Positions 22,901 to 35,826 of a stretch of DNA of 64,000 nucleotides are shown here, one piece after another. This DNA comes from Malus domestica (lineage: Eukaryota > Streptophyta > Magnoliopsida > Rosales > Rosaceae), in contig NC_091666.1 in the NCBI RefSeq assembly GCF_042453785.1, forward strand, positions 28,540,501 through 28,604,500, read 5' to 3'. Each line of letters starts with the position of its first letter. Position 1 is the first letter of the stretch. Made by a program: the position numbers and the translations under genes. Under the pieces are notes generated by a model. It was not told where the DNA came from. It worked only from the letters and a program-made list of their open reading frames with translations, and did no database searches.

Positions 22901-23087
22901 GTCATCAAAATAAAGACCTTACGAGAGCATGACTCTATGGTGTTTCCAACAAGTCCAGTTGATAATGTTCTCACTAGATTAATAACGTGCGCATTCTAGA
23001 ATTTATCGTCGGCCAACATGGTCGGTCGGGTATAAATGTTTAGAAGACCCTAAATTATATGTGCCTAGAGCTAGATAGACCCCTAAT
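22901..23087 (+). repeat. Fragment of the membrane-protein gene upstream unit
   Basis: It matches the start of the upstream region at 7546 and 26541 (from gtcatcaaaataaagacc) but stops after about 185 bases near 'agatagacccct'. The gene itself is absent here. Confidence 0.85.
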
Positions 23088-26007
23088 TTATAACCTTTTG
23101 ATCTTGCTTCATCTGCAGCTAAACCAAAATCTGGACAGTCCCCAATATAATTCTGTCAAAAACCAGATAGCAACACCATGTAAAAGCCATATTGGGTGTC
23201 TACACCCACACTTATCAATTTACACAAATTTGAAATTTGAATCACTTGGACTTCAAAAATATTTGCACAGAAATTCAAAAGAAGATGAACAGTACTGGGC
23301 AATTGAGACTCACCTATAACTGCTACCGAGCTATGCTGCACGGAATAGTGATGCACCGTGAAGAGAACTCGGCGCTGTTGACAAAGTCCCAGAATAACCT
23401 TGAAATTTATAGGGGTCAAATTTTATAGCCGAAGGAGCAATCATTTACTGAATTATAAAGAAAAACCCTAAATAAACAATCAATCAAACAGAACCAAATC
23501 ATATTTACCAGCTTCAAAATTTTGAAAATTTTCGTACTAAACCCAATTATAAAGGGAATGAGTGTACTGTGTACCTAATGAAGTATTACACCACTGTTGA
23601 TGGCAGACTGGGTAGTGCATGCAGCATCAGTATGCACTCCATAATTGTCTCTCTGTTTTTTCTATATGACAAATGATTTGGGAATTAATAGGGGTGCAAA
23701 ATGGATAGAACCAAGAATTGAAATCAAGAGAAAACACACATCCAATTTGATAACAGTCAAACTGCTAGTGTGGTGCAAAATGAGCAATTTTAAACTCGTA
23801 AAATAATTTGTACCCCTCTTCCCCCATTTTCTGTGCAATTCACCACCTAAACAATGCAATAAAAAACCAAATGGAGGGATTTTACACATACATATATCAT
23901 TCTGTCTCTCAAATTTACACCAATGATGCATGCATGAACCTCAATTAATCCCGTATTGCGAGTGAAATTTCCATTTTTAACCACTAAATCAGAACAACCA
24001 CTGCCGGGGAAGCAAACATGAGCTACTTTCATAAAAAATTTAAATTAAAGACATAAACTTCACACAGCTAGAACCTGACAACCAGCCTATAAATTAAAAC
24101 AAAAACCAGGCTCAAACATATGTATTTCCATAGATGCATGTATAAAGCTGTACATACACACCTGTATAATTGTGTAACCACAGAGGATTTGGGAAAGCTT
24201 TCAACATACCTGTGTATCGCAGTAGCAAGTTGAATTGCTAGCTTTCATCCCTTTTTCGGGCCGGGTTTTGCAGCATCTACATTCACCTATAGCGTTTAAA
24301 ATTTTCAGTCAGAGAGCAAGAAGAAACGTAATAAAATGCTCCAAAGGGTAAACCCCAGCAAGCAATAGAGTATATATTGAATGCCATATGGCAATTAAGA
24401 GTCAAAGGTACCTTAAAAATAACATCTCTAAAATCAATTTACCAAACCCCTAAATCTAACAATTTTAACAAATACTATAGCATCAATTGATTTAACCCTA
24501 TACACACTTAATTTCTAGCCTATCATCTACGAACAGAATAAGTACAATCTTCCTAGCCTCTGTCATTAGCAAATAGCAGCAGGGCAAGTTACAATTGATC
24601 AATAATATTTCAGATATACAAAGTTTTAAATATGGTTCTAGTCAAATGTAGAAAACTAACATCTCTCCTTTTCTCAGCTAATCCATTTTTGCATTTCCAA
24701 CCAATAATCGAGAAAGTGAGGGGAGGGCGCTACAAAGAACGCATAAGAAAAAAAGAAAGAAATTACATTTGTGATCAACCATCAAAGTAACAAACCACAG
24801 TGAAAAATCAAATATTTGGCTTCGCATAGAGAATTAATTTTGTTTAATGGAATAATACAAAATCCCATCCAAACATTTCACACAACCAGGGCCATCTATT
24901 CCAGTTTCCAAGCTTCATTCACAGAAAAAGAATTGGGGCCAATATCGATAATGCCATGAAAATTAAGACGATTTCATATTTGATTTAGTGAAATTTCACA
25001 CAACCTAGAAAATATCAGCACAATTTCAGGCCAAAAATAAAATGCAACAAATAAATAGGCCGTGCAAACCTAACCGCATTGCACAAAAGATTCGGAAATG
25101 ATTTTTACCTTTTCAATCAATTGATGCAGGCATGGGCTTCGGTTATGGTTCAGTCTCTGCAGGCATGGCTTTCGGTTATGGTTGTCTGGTATATTGGTTA
25201 TACACAATGATCAATCACACACAAAGTTATGATAACACTTGAAAGAATAAGGCAAATCAAGAAGGATATTTCACTCAAATTAGATCATACACACACTGTA
25301 TCGTCCTCTAAATCCTAAGAGAAAAAGTGTGAACACCACAACCTCAGGTTCAAAAATATTGTGACTGATCTATAAAATATAGCATATCATTTCATTAGAC
25401 CTAGCCTAAATTCAGGTGCTTAAGCACATTAAGATATAATTTCTACCTAAAAGGAGACACCACAACAGCAGGAACAAGGCTTTATAACTTTTTCTTTTCT
25501 GGCAAGTAAATTAAACTGCCCCAAGCTAATACAATAGAAGCTTACTTTTCAACGGGAAGCTAGCTGTACTGTGATCTTCCATGAACCTACTAAAATGGAA
25601 ACAAATTTCTACTCAAATTGTAAGAAACAACAACAACAAATTTCTACCCAAAATATAAAAAATGAAAAAAAAACCCTAGCAAATTCATGTTATCTTCATT
25701 ATAAAGATGCTTTTGGAGAAGATAAACTAAATGCATCCACACATCTGTAAACACACACACCCATTTACTGTTTGAACATCTGCTTCTCTTCCCAATTTGC
25801 CAGATGTTCCAAGTTCACCTAATGAAAGATAAAACAATTACCATTAGAACTATCTTATCAACGACTGCAATTCCGAAACGGATCAACACAGGCTTCGAAA
25901 CACATACAAATCAAAAGGTAAACTCTACAACCTTAGAAACTTTATTAATAAGATAGTTCAACACAGGCTTCGAAACACATACAAATCAAAAGGTAAACTC
26001 TACAACG
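23088..26007. other. Intergenic, no recognisable gene
   Basis: A/T-rich DNA with only short random open frames. I see no domain, RNA gene or transposon ends. A repeated 'gcaggcatgg..ttcggttatgg' phrase lies at 25130-25185. Confidence 0.5.
25889..26006. repeat. Direct repeat of about 44 bp
   Basis: 'caggcttcgaaacacataca' followed by 'aatcaaaaggtaaactctac' occurs at about 25889-25932 and again at about 25964-26006, with a 74-75-bp period. Confidence 0.8.
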
Positions 26008-26096
26008 CTTGCGGGAGGAGATGACGACGGAGGCGCCTTCAAGAGCCGATGCCTTGAGTGGAAGCCGTCACAATTGCTACCTTGTCGTCAAAGGGT
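26008..26096 (-). pseudogene. Short-chain dehydrogenase/reductase fragment
   Basis: SDR enzymes bind NAD(P)H through a TGxxxGIG motif. This strand reads DDKVAIVTASTQGIG, the classic first beta strand and cofactor loop of the peroxisomal SDRA/DHRS4-like group. It is followed, after a deletion and a frame change, by LEGASVVISSRK (the second strand and NADP-specific Arg). The helix between them is missing and nothing of the catalytic Ser-Tyr-Lys part follows. It is a short broken exon. The open frame upstream to 26419 looks like non-coding sequence. Confidence 0.75.
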
Positions 26097-26460
26097 AATA
26101 GGCAAACAATAAAATACAAATTCAACCAATCGGGAAAAAGAAAACAGAAAAGGAAAACCTTACACCCGATGCTATAATCTGGAGGTGGAGCATGGAGCTG
26201 CAAGCTGAGAAAGGGTAGACTGAGAATGGCGAGAGAGAATCGGCGAGGGATTTGAGGGAAATTACAGAGTGAGAAAAGGGAGGGATGGGGGATTCGATGG
26301 ATGGTTACACAGAGAGACTCGGGAGAGAAAAAGAGGGAATGAAAAGGGGATGGAAACGGACGGAAAAGGCGATGGCAATTTTGTAAATAACTCAAAATCC
26401 ATCCCAAGTCACTGTTCATATGAATAGTGCAATTTCCCCTCCTACTTTAGACTAAAGTAA

Positions 26461-26540
26461 TGATTTCCAATTTCTACTCGTACCAGCATTGAGGTAGATG
26501 TTTCAGGATTGTCGATACCCTGTTGTATGCAATTTGACAT
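26461..26540 (-). pseudogene. TELO2 scrap (copy C) fused to the gene unit
   Basis: About 80 bases match the TELO2 exons of copies D and E (around 22790-22900 and 31255-31370), with an internal deletion between the two pieces. The right edge ends at the identical fusion point as copy D (aatttgacat/gtcatcaaaa). Confidence 0.8.
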
Positions 26541-27715
26541 GTCATCAAAATAAAGACCTTACGATTACGAGAGCATGACTCTATGGTGTTTCCAACAAGT
26601 CCAGTTGATAATGTTCTCACATGATTAACAACGTGCGCATTCTAGAATTTATCGTCGGCCAACATGGTCGGTCGAGTATAAATGTTTAGAAGACCCTAAA
26701 TTATATGTGCCTAGAGCTAGATAGACCCCTATTCGGAATGGACACAAGTACAAATGTTTGAGGGCGTAGGGTGAGAGAATGACTTACATAAATTAGGGAC
26801 ACTGTTACGTTTCATGCCAATAATACAACATCGATATGTGTAAGTTTTTCTCTACAAAACAATGTATCACTGCAATAAAATGTCACAATAATAATATACT
26901 TGTGTCATGTAAATTACTTTCGTGTATCATCAAGAGTACACTAAACGGTGACACTACCAATTATTATTTTAAAGACACAGTAGAGTAGGATTAGGACAAA
27001 AACTCAGTAATTGCTTAGTGTTGTCGTTAAATCTTGACCGTTCGATCGATCTAAGGGATGTAATCAAAATCCGTGAGATAGACGGACGCATTCTAGAATT
27101 TATCGTCGGTCGAGTATAAATGTTTAGAATACCCTAAATTATATGTGCCTAGAGCTAGATAGACCCTTATTCGGAATGGACACAAGTACAAATGTTTGAG
27201 GGCGTAGGGTGAGAGATTGACTTACATAATTTAGGGACACTATTAAGTTTCATGCCAATAATACAACATCGATATGTGTAAGTTTTTCTCTACAAAACAA
27301 TGTATCACTGCAATAAAACGTCACAATAATAATATACTTGTATCATGTAAATTACTTTCGTGTATCATCAAGAGTACACTAAACGGTGACACTACCAATT
27401 ATTATTTTAAAGACACAGTAGAGTAGGATTAGGACAAAAACTCAGTAATTGCTTAGTGTTGTCGTTAAATCTTGACCGTTCGATCGATCTAAGGGCTGTA
27501 ATCAAAATCCGTGAGATAGACGGACGCAATCTCCTACCAGGACTATGAGTACTTGGCTTCGACATCCTATATATACAACGAGACACGCCATTTACATGCA
27601 TACATACGTCATCGACGTTCAAGTTTCAAACCCTAACGTTGGCTCTTTCCGTCTTTTCTCGTCGCCTGTTTTTGTTCCTTCCAGAAAGTGGAATCTGAAG
27701 AATCCGACGGTAACG
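26541..27715 (+). other. Upstream region of membrane-protein gene copy C
   Basis: Near-identical to 7546-8720, including the duplicated block (26637-27088 and 27089-27530). No separate gene. Confidence 0.65.
27568..27575 (+). promoter_or_regulatory. TATA box of membrane-protein gene copy C
   Basis: TATATATA about 140 bases before the ATG at 27716, in the same context as at 8573. Confidence 0.55.
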
Positions 27716-28318
27716 ATGTCGATGATAGATAACGTGTTAAGGATGATGGATAACTTCGAGGACTGGTTTATAACCAAACGCCAAGAGCTTCAGAAATCTG
27801 CGAGAGTCGCTATGGAAGCTTTGCTCTGGGAACCCAGAAGTTTCCGGAACGTTTTGAATTTGGCAATCAAATTGACCAAGGCAATCGTATTGGTGCCCCT
27901 TTGTGTGCTGGCCTTGTATACTGTGCTCCTGATTAGGGTGGGAATCGCTTGTTTGATCTGCGTCCCAATACTTTTCATTATTTTCATCGTCCTTGTCGGT
28001 GTCCGTAAGTTACTGACCATAGACTTCGACTTGCAAATTATGTAACCATGATTTCTAGTTGTTTGTTCGTTGCTCACCAACTGTCTGTTTAAATGACTGA
28101 ATGAGTTTTTTTGTTTCGTTTCTTTTCTTGCAGGTTACGGTCGGGCACACTATCTGTTCTTCACAAGACGAAACCGCGCGGGGATGTCGTATGCCGACTT
28201 CATTGACAAGTTCGGCGCGTGGTTGACAAACAATCCTATTCCACCTTTCGAATCATTTGGTGAATCCGGTCGACATTGGGCACAGTACATGTGGGGCTTC
28301 AAATTGGAAGAAGATTGA
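27716..28318 (+). CDS. Two-helix small membrane protein, copy C
   Basis: The exons are 27716-28004 and 28134-28318, with the same phase-1 intron as copy B. The 157-residue product differs from copy B at about one position (Met instead of Ile in the RMMDNF stretch). The two hydrophobic helices (about 56-73 and 75-95) and the charged C-terminal exon are intact. The promoter, leader and about 700 bases of 3' flank are copied with it, so it may be expressed like copy B. Its left neighbour is a TELO2 scrap where copy B has an ELP3 fragment, so it moved as a separate segment. Function unknown; an upstream in-frame extension is again possible. Confidence 0.72.
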
Positions 28319-29989
28319 GGAAGATTTCAGAGTTACCATGGAATGTATGTAGAGATTATTAGATTGGATGACCATAAAATTAAAATTGCTGCTTCTGTTT
28401 ATTTTTCTCTCTCTATTAATTTAATTTTTCTTTCTAAATAACTACGCCATTTATCGGAGGGCGTATTGAACGACATAGCATCCGTAAGAACGACTTGTGA
28501 CATTACGATACAAAAAAAGAAAGAAAAAAAAAGCAGTTTGTGACAAAATAGCTAGGATTATGGTTAAAGTATAGCATCTATATCTATATGTTATTCTTCA
28601 TCACTTGGAAGCAACTATTTTCAATTAATTACAGGAGCACGACAGTGACTGAAACTTTAACATAGATAATCAAACTATTAGAGTCTAAGAAAATTTATTT
28701 GGCAAGGAATTAGGATTGTGTGGGTTAAAAGAGAGGCCATACCCTCACTTTTTGTTAGAAACAGACTCTATGTATGTTGTTCATCTCCTATCAACTCGTT
28801 CTGTGAAAGTCCCCTTGTTTCTCAAAGTTGTTTAGGGCAAATTGGTTATGATATAGTGCTCGCTTAAGATTGCATTTTTTTGCATAAATGTAAGGAGTGG
28901 AATTGTTTGGCCAATGATTTTGCTAATTATGGTTAGTCAATTTGGCTAAACTGTCTTAGGAAACGATTTTCACACTCTTTTTCATTCTTTTGCGCTTTTT
29001 TATTTATTTTTCTAGCGGTTTGATTGAATAAAGTAAAAAAAAAAGTCATAAACAAAGAGATAGGCGAGGAAAAGAAAGGGGAGTGTCAAAATCATTTTTC
29101 GACTGGTAAATTCAACACATTTTCAACTAATACTCCTTTTATAAAAAATAAAAAATAAAAAATTTCATTTTTTTTTGTCAGAATATTTTTTTATTATTTA
29201 TTTTTATAGTCAAAATTTAATATTTCACGTCTTCATGGACTCTCATTTTTCTTAATTATTTAACTCACTAATGATATTGCTCTATTAAAAAAATGTTAGT
29301 TTTTTTGTTGCAATTAATATTTCTTATTTGAACGGACGAAGATGGCCTTCAATTTTAAGGAGGACTTGACTTGCATGGAACAAATGCACCGTCACATGGT
29401 GCCATGTGCCAATAAAATAATACAATGACATATGTTAGTTTTTTTCACATATCCTTGTGTTTATTGACACAGGACGCCACAGTGGCACTGAAGCCATGCA
29501 ATACAAGTTGTTCTCACTTAATTAGCATTTACAATTGAACCTCTATCAATTTAGCTAATATTAAATAATCGATAAGATAATTCCAATTTAATTTTAAGGT
29601 TAGGGGTGATTTTCCGTCCGATCGGATCTGAAACAAGTAACCCAATGCCAATCCGAAAAAGTTTTGGAACAAATATTAGTTCCAAATTAGGAATTTTGTA
29701 TTTTCGGAATTTATCGAAATTTCGGAATTGATTTTATCTCAAAATTTTTGGAATATAGTTCGAATTTCCTACATTTTGTAAGAGTTTGAAATTTTTTAAA
29801 ATTTTATGTATCTGCTGTTCAATATTTTTTATGATTTCTTTTTTGGTTAAATATAAATATAAATAGATCAATCATGTATTGTGATACTTAAATGCATTTA
29901 AAATAAACAAAAATTGCAGAATTTACCACTACAGCTGGCACCCACTTCAACTAGCACCATCTTTCTCGTATTTTTTATATTTTGGAATA
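28319..29989. other. 3' flank of copy C, then intergenic
   Basis: 28319-29033 is collinear with 9324-10037 and stops abruptly at 29033. From 29034 the sequence is unrelated, A/T-rich and without a recognisable gene. A 'taggggtgatttt' phrase near 29604 resembles the end of a hAT-type MITE but its partner end was not found. Confidence 0.5.
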
Positions 29990-30440
29990 GGTTAATACGG
30001 ATCAAACACTGCAACGCGGTGTCTGTTTCCTAATTATGTTTTTTATATTTGGATTCAGACGTTGTGTTGCAGTGTCCATTTCACAGTTTTGTTTTTTTCC
30101 ATCAATCACATGCCTCATACGTGCCCGTTTTTACTTTAGATTCAGACACTGTAATGCAATGTCTATTTCCAGGTGTTGTTTTTATTTGTTTATTCAGACA
30201 CTACATTGAAGTGTTCATTTCCTGGTTCTATTTTTTTTCATCACTCACATGCCTTCTATGCTTAACACCTCACGCGACTTCTGATTTCTACATTTGGATT
30301 TAGACACTGCAATGCAATGTCTATTTCCTGTTCTGTTTTTTACATTTGGATTCAGACACTGCAACGCAATGTCCGTTTCCTGTTCTCTTTTTTTACATTT
30401 GGATTCAGACACTGCACCGTAGTGTCCGTTTCCTAGTTTT
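29990..30440. repeat. Degenerate tandem repeat with hairpin core
   Basis: Seven or so units of irregular length (about 55-110 bases) share a core like gacactgcaacgcaatgtc, followed by 'cgtttcctgttctgtttttt' and 'acatttggattca'. The core is an imperfect inverted repeat (gacactgc..gcaatgtc). The last three units, from about 30298, are the best preserved. Confidence 0.7.
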
Positions 30441-30880
30441 CAATTGTTGATCATAGAAGTTTGTGTTTTCTCATTTGAATTGCTGACCACAATGTCCCTT
30501 TTTTTATTTCGCATTGTAGACATGTAAATGGTGGTGGGAAAAACGCGAACGTATAAGGAAACAATTTCGTGAAATGGGAGAAATAAAATCCAAACAATTT
30601 CAATTGCTTAATTGGCAATCGAAATTGTCAAGCTCCAAGAAATTGCGAAACTGTTTCCTCTCTGGTACATCAACTCGACTACAAAAAAATAGCTTTTAAT
30701 CCTACTCAAGTTTCATCATTGGTATCTAAATGTTTTCCTGATTTAATGAATTCTTTCTTCAAACCTTGACTTTTTAATATCATCACTCCATTGTGCTTTA
30801 CAGATGTAAAGGCCTTAAGAAGTTACAGAATTTCACAACCTTTCACAAATGAGAAAGCACCTGTCTTTGATCTCCACAAA
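30441..30880. other. Intergenic, no recognisable gene
   Basis: A/T-rich sequence between the tandem repeat and TELO2 copy E. Nothing recognised. Confidence 0.5.
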
Positions 30881-31730
30881 TGAGAAAGCCCCCGCCTAGC
30901 CGTCTAGGCACTAGGCCCCTACTCGCCGCCTGACTAGTGCCTAACATTTTTTAGAACCTATAATTATTGTAAGAACATTTGACAAAATTTTAAAACCAAT
31001 GAACATATATGGTTTACTTACCCCATCAGCATCATCAGAATTCCGAAGTGCAGCAACTACGTCGACCAATTGTGAAAATTACACAAGCGGGATGAATATT
31101 ATCCTTGGCTCCTGAAAATTACACAAATCATATGGCCGTAAAGATGACTCACTTGAAACATCAGACTCTCATTTCATTAGCATCGTCATTTTCATTGTCG
31201 TCCAAGACCGACTCGTAGTTTAGTGCAACTGGATCAACCAACTTAGATTCATATGATTTCCAATTTCTACTCGTACCATTACTTGCTAACCATCACTAGA
31301 TTTATGGGGTTAAGCCCTTTTTCAGCACTGAGGTAGATGTTTCAGGATTGTCGATACCCTGTTGTATGCAATTTGAGGTGCCCGGAGTTCTTTTTTCAAG
31401 GGTATGACAACCCAAACTCCCAGTCGATAGTGTCCCCAGTGCAGCTATCATCAAGGTATAGAGGATTGTTGGGGTCTATCACCTTGGAGAACACAAGCAA
31501 TATTGATGGCCATTTTCCGAATTAAATGATTAGGGCTTTCTAGCTTACCTACCAGCAAAGACAAGATATAACAGGATGATAATGACCACTGGCGTTGGAG
31601 GAGAGAATACTGATAGAGACACGGAGAAGTATTTACAGTTCACTCCTTTGAGAATTGAGTGCATCACATCCTTGGTCTCGTTTAATTCTTTTTTAGACAT
31701 GTTTTCCATGGAAAGGCCTATAGTTGCAGA
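30881..31730 (-). pseudogene. TELO2/TEL2 fragment (copy E)
   Basis: In coding order on this strand: ETKDVMHSILKGVNC (about 31640-31685); a segment matching SPNHLIRKMAINIA, then a frame change, then PNNPLYLDDSCTGDTIDWEF and CIQQGIDNPETS (31310-31535); the ESVSDD acidic exon (31155-31295); and the DNIHPAC exon (31025-31120), which carries one additional base relative to copy D. Unlike C and D, copy E continues through the fusion point, so it retains the original TELO2 order. The element end at 30881-30955 is the shared intronic insertion. The remaining 3' exons are absent. Broken. Confidence 0.8.
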
Positions 31731-31921
31731 TGCATCTAATATTGCAAGATTAAGGGACAAAAAATTCCAAGAGAAGTATAATAAAACGAACTTCTCTCGA
31801 CTGCAATGGGATTTTCTATAGGAAAGTTTCAGGCATTTCATATTAATGTTAGGCTTGTAGCTTCTACAGGGTTTCCCATTGTAAAGTCCTGACATGAAAA
31901 ATCATCAAGATTCATCGCAGA

Positions 31922-31965
31922 CCCTGCGTAAAACGGGAGCCTTGTGCACTGGGTACGACCTTTCT
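31922..31965 (+). mobile_element. 5'-truncated SINE
   Basis: It matches the last 45 or so bases of the full SINE at 45013-45179 (accctgcgtaaaacgggagc to gggtacgacctttc). It is flanked by the 12-bp direct repeat attcatcgcaga at both sides. A tRNA-derived SINE truncated at insertion. Confidence 0.8.
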
Positions 31966-33019
31966 ATTCATCGCAGACTATACCAGATGCTGGATAAAGA
32001 CATGAAGGATACAAATTTTCTGTTCCATAGGGGCCAGTTGCCCAAACTCTTTCTTAGACCAAACTGCTACCAGATGCTGCGATGTATCTAAGAAATTTCG
32101 GGTATTGTGACCTTAGCGAGTGAACTACTATCAGGTGGGCGTTCAAGAATAGTAAACTGAAGGATCCATCGCAGGCAACAAACACGAAATACTTTCCAGA
32201 GTAAAAATTTGTCAGAAAACATTGACCTAATAAAGAGGAAAGCTGAAATTAAACACTTGTATAACACAAAACAATACTGCAAAATGAAACAGTAGTAAAA
32301 CAATGCATTCTTCCTTGTAACTAATTAAAGAAAATCAAGATTTCCATAACTGAGCTTCAACTAAGTGAGTTTCATTTGCTCCGAAACCTTACTGACATGA
32401 ATTTTGTCTACTTCCTATCTGATGATGTATAATCAAAAGACGGGACAGTAATCATATGCTTGAATCCAATATTTCAGAAATTACTACCCAAAAAAATGTC
32501 AAGGTTGATGGCCAAAAAAAAAAAAAAAAAAACCAAGTATCTATAAAAAATGTAGGCTACTCTATAGATCAACCCTGGAGAGAGGGGGGAGGAGGAAAGA
32601 GTTTTTTTCTTTTTTTTTTGCATAAATTATCAATGTATATTTCAGAATTATGACGACTCTGGGGAAACAAGCTAGCAAGATCTGCGCGCAGGGACAGAAC
32701 ATTCATACGTAAAGGCATGCGAAAAAAGGTGTCGATATACAAAAACAATGGCATACCAAAACCACCGAAAGAGATGCCAAAGTACCCTCAAGCCAATCTC
32801 CAGGAAAATCAACCATCAGTTATGATCTTAAGATTTCATAAACTCCATCTGATTCAACGCCATTCTCTACCGGCCTGGAGCGTAGGTAATTTGACACATG
32901 GTTTTCTTCCCAAAACTCAAATTTTCAAAATTTACAGCCAAATAAAAGCCGACATATTTCAAGGGAATTCTACACACATAAATTTTTAAAAACACAATGG
33001 CAAGGTAACTAGAGCTAAA
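31966..33019. other. No secure gene
   Basis: Upstream TELO2 exons could lie here on the minus strand, but I cannot recognise them. There is a poly-A tract at 32514-32532 and a pyrimidine-rich stretch near 32600. Confidence 0.4.
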
Positions 33020-33534
33020 AAAAAATACCAATTAACGGAAACCGAGCAGATGACGAAAATGCGGCTCCTCCATAGAATGCGTGCCACCACTCTCTCCTCT
33101 CATCTGCCGAAGGAGCCTCGGAACTAAGTAGCTGCACACACAACACAACAACAGAAGCTCAGAACTCAAGAAAAATCGCAGCAACAAATAAATTTCGATA
33201 AAATTCACAAATTTGCCAAATTCATTAGCTCACCTGCTCTCTGTATTGCTCGTCAATAGCACTTGAAGTTCCAAATTTCACATCATTCAACTTCCAAAAA
33301 ATCATTCTTTCACTTACAATCCAACGACACAAAAAGTGGAAAAAGTCCAATCTTTTGGTTTTGGAAATTTCTCGGAAACCAAACAGGCGTTTCAGGAACT
33401 CGGGTAGAAGTTGGAAAGTTACCTGAGAGAAGAGAGGCGCCGAGAGGGAAGAGAAGAACAAGCGCGCAGATGACTTGGTATACGTGCTTCGCCTTCTTCA
33501 CGGCTGCGATTTCTTCTCTTCCACTTCGCTTCAT
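33020..33534 (-). CDS. Possible 5' part of an unidentified membrane protein gene
   Basis: On this strand an ATG at 33534 opens MKRSGREEIAAVKKAKHVYQ, then a hydrophobic run (VICALVLLFPLGASLLS), ending at a CAG/GTAACT donor (exon 33423-33534). A second likely exon reads AIDEQYREQ before a GTGAGC donor at about 33235. A third reads SSEAPSADERREWWHAFYGG (near 33060-33130) after a TGTGCAG acceptor. The purine-rich leader fits a plant 5' UTR. The phase between exons 1 and 2 is not resolved and no 3' end is identified. I do not recognise the protein. One signal-anchor helix at residues about 19-37 is the only clear feature. Confidence 0.35.
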
Positions 33535-34330
<796 letters not shown>

Positions 34331-34833
34331 TAGAAGCCTACTAGCTTGCGCGCAATTCGGGCAACGTATGGCTTTCTCTAGTTCATTGACGCATTTTATC
34401 GAACACTTGATAGGGAATTCCAGTTTTATGTTATTCATGATTCGTTTCGAAGTTTAAAGTTTTTGGCTTGATTGATTTTTCACCATGAAATTGAGAGCTT
34501 TGTAATGAAGAGATTATTTGAAGGAATTGGTGTTTAAAATTGGATTATTGAAGTTAATTTGGTAGTTAATCATTTGGTTTTGTGTGTTTAGATACAACCC
34601 ATATGTCCAGGCTAGAAGCAGGATAGATCAGCTGAAGAGATTGAGTCACAGTGTAGACAAGGTTTGGTCTGTTCTATGTTTAGAGCTTAAAGAGTTTATT
34701 TTCGGGTTTGCAGATTTCCATGATAGAGTAATATGCATAGTTGTCGCCTTATAACTGGTACTGAATTTGTGTTTTCAGGTCGAGCTCATCTTAATGGGCG
34801 GTACTTTCATGTCGTTGCCCGTGGATTACTTTA

Positions 34834-35602
34834 GGCGATCTCCAACCGATGGTTGATCAGATGACTCGTTTTAGCATTCTGGTCCTCTAAAATTCTCCAA
34901 GATATTAATATTTTTATTGAATAGTACATGGTCATATTTGCCTCCGTCTTCAACCGAGGGCTAAAGGGCTAAACATAATTTATTATTTAAAAACTGCAAC
35001 TTAAATTCAAATTCAACGGCTAAGTGACATCAGCATGACGTTAGCTAACCGTTGTTTAATGTTGTTTCATGTTACTTAATTTAATTTAATGTTGTATAAT
35101 GGCTTAGGAAGTTATAGGAAAAAATAGAATTTAAAAAAAAAAATATGAAACAAATTTTGTGAAATAGAAGTTATAGAAAAAAATGGAATTTAAAAAAAAA
35201 TATGAAACAAATTTTGTGAAATAGAAGTTATAGAAAAAAATGAAATTTAAAAAAAATATGAAACAAATTTTGTGAAATAGAAGTTATAGGAAAAAAAATA
35301 TGAAACAAATAATAATAATGTAAAAAAAAATCAAATTAAATGCAACGGCTAGTAGCTGTTTCATTTGAATTTTTTCTTAATAAATCCTGTCGGTTATAAC
35401 CGACAGGAATAACAAAACATTAAAAAAAAAATAGTCAGCCCGGGGCTAGCTGGCTGGCCGAAAGCAGCCAGCCCTTTGGCCCTTTGAAATTCTGTGGGGC
35501 CCTCCCAGATTCCCGAGCCCTCTGGCCTAGCCCTCGGTTTGAGACGGTTTTAGGGTTACTTTCGGCCTTCTGGCCCTCTGGACCATTCGGTTGGAGATGG
35601 CC
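34834..35602. mobile_element. PIF/Harbinger-type non-autonomous element 2
   Basis: The ends ggcgatctccaaccgatggt and cggttggagatggcc are inverted repeats. The TSD is TTA (34831-34833 and 35603-35605). It has the same family layout as 20580-21337, including the 'cggttataaccgacag' palindrome. The interior has three tandem copies of 'gaaacaaattttgtgaaata' (35140-35290). Confidence 0.87.
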
Positions 35603-35826
35603 TTATTAGAAATTGGAGTCCATACGAGGATGTGGCTCGTGACATTGTTTTTGCTTGGCAAAGGATGCTGGTTTTAAGGTCAGCCTAGTCCCTTATCATA
35701 AAACTCACTTACCTTCACCGTGGGAAAAGAACGGATTTTGGACCTTTTATATCTACAGTGACAGGAGATTAATCTTTCATCAAAACAATTTGTGAGCCCA
35801 TAATTAAGCGAGAATATTTATCAAAA

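Noticed and set aside
26097-26419. Minus-strand frame upstream of the SDR motif as an N-terminal domain
   Set aside because: Composition is pyrimidine-rich and unlike any SDR leader; only the VAIVTASTQGIG part is convincing.
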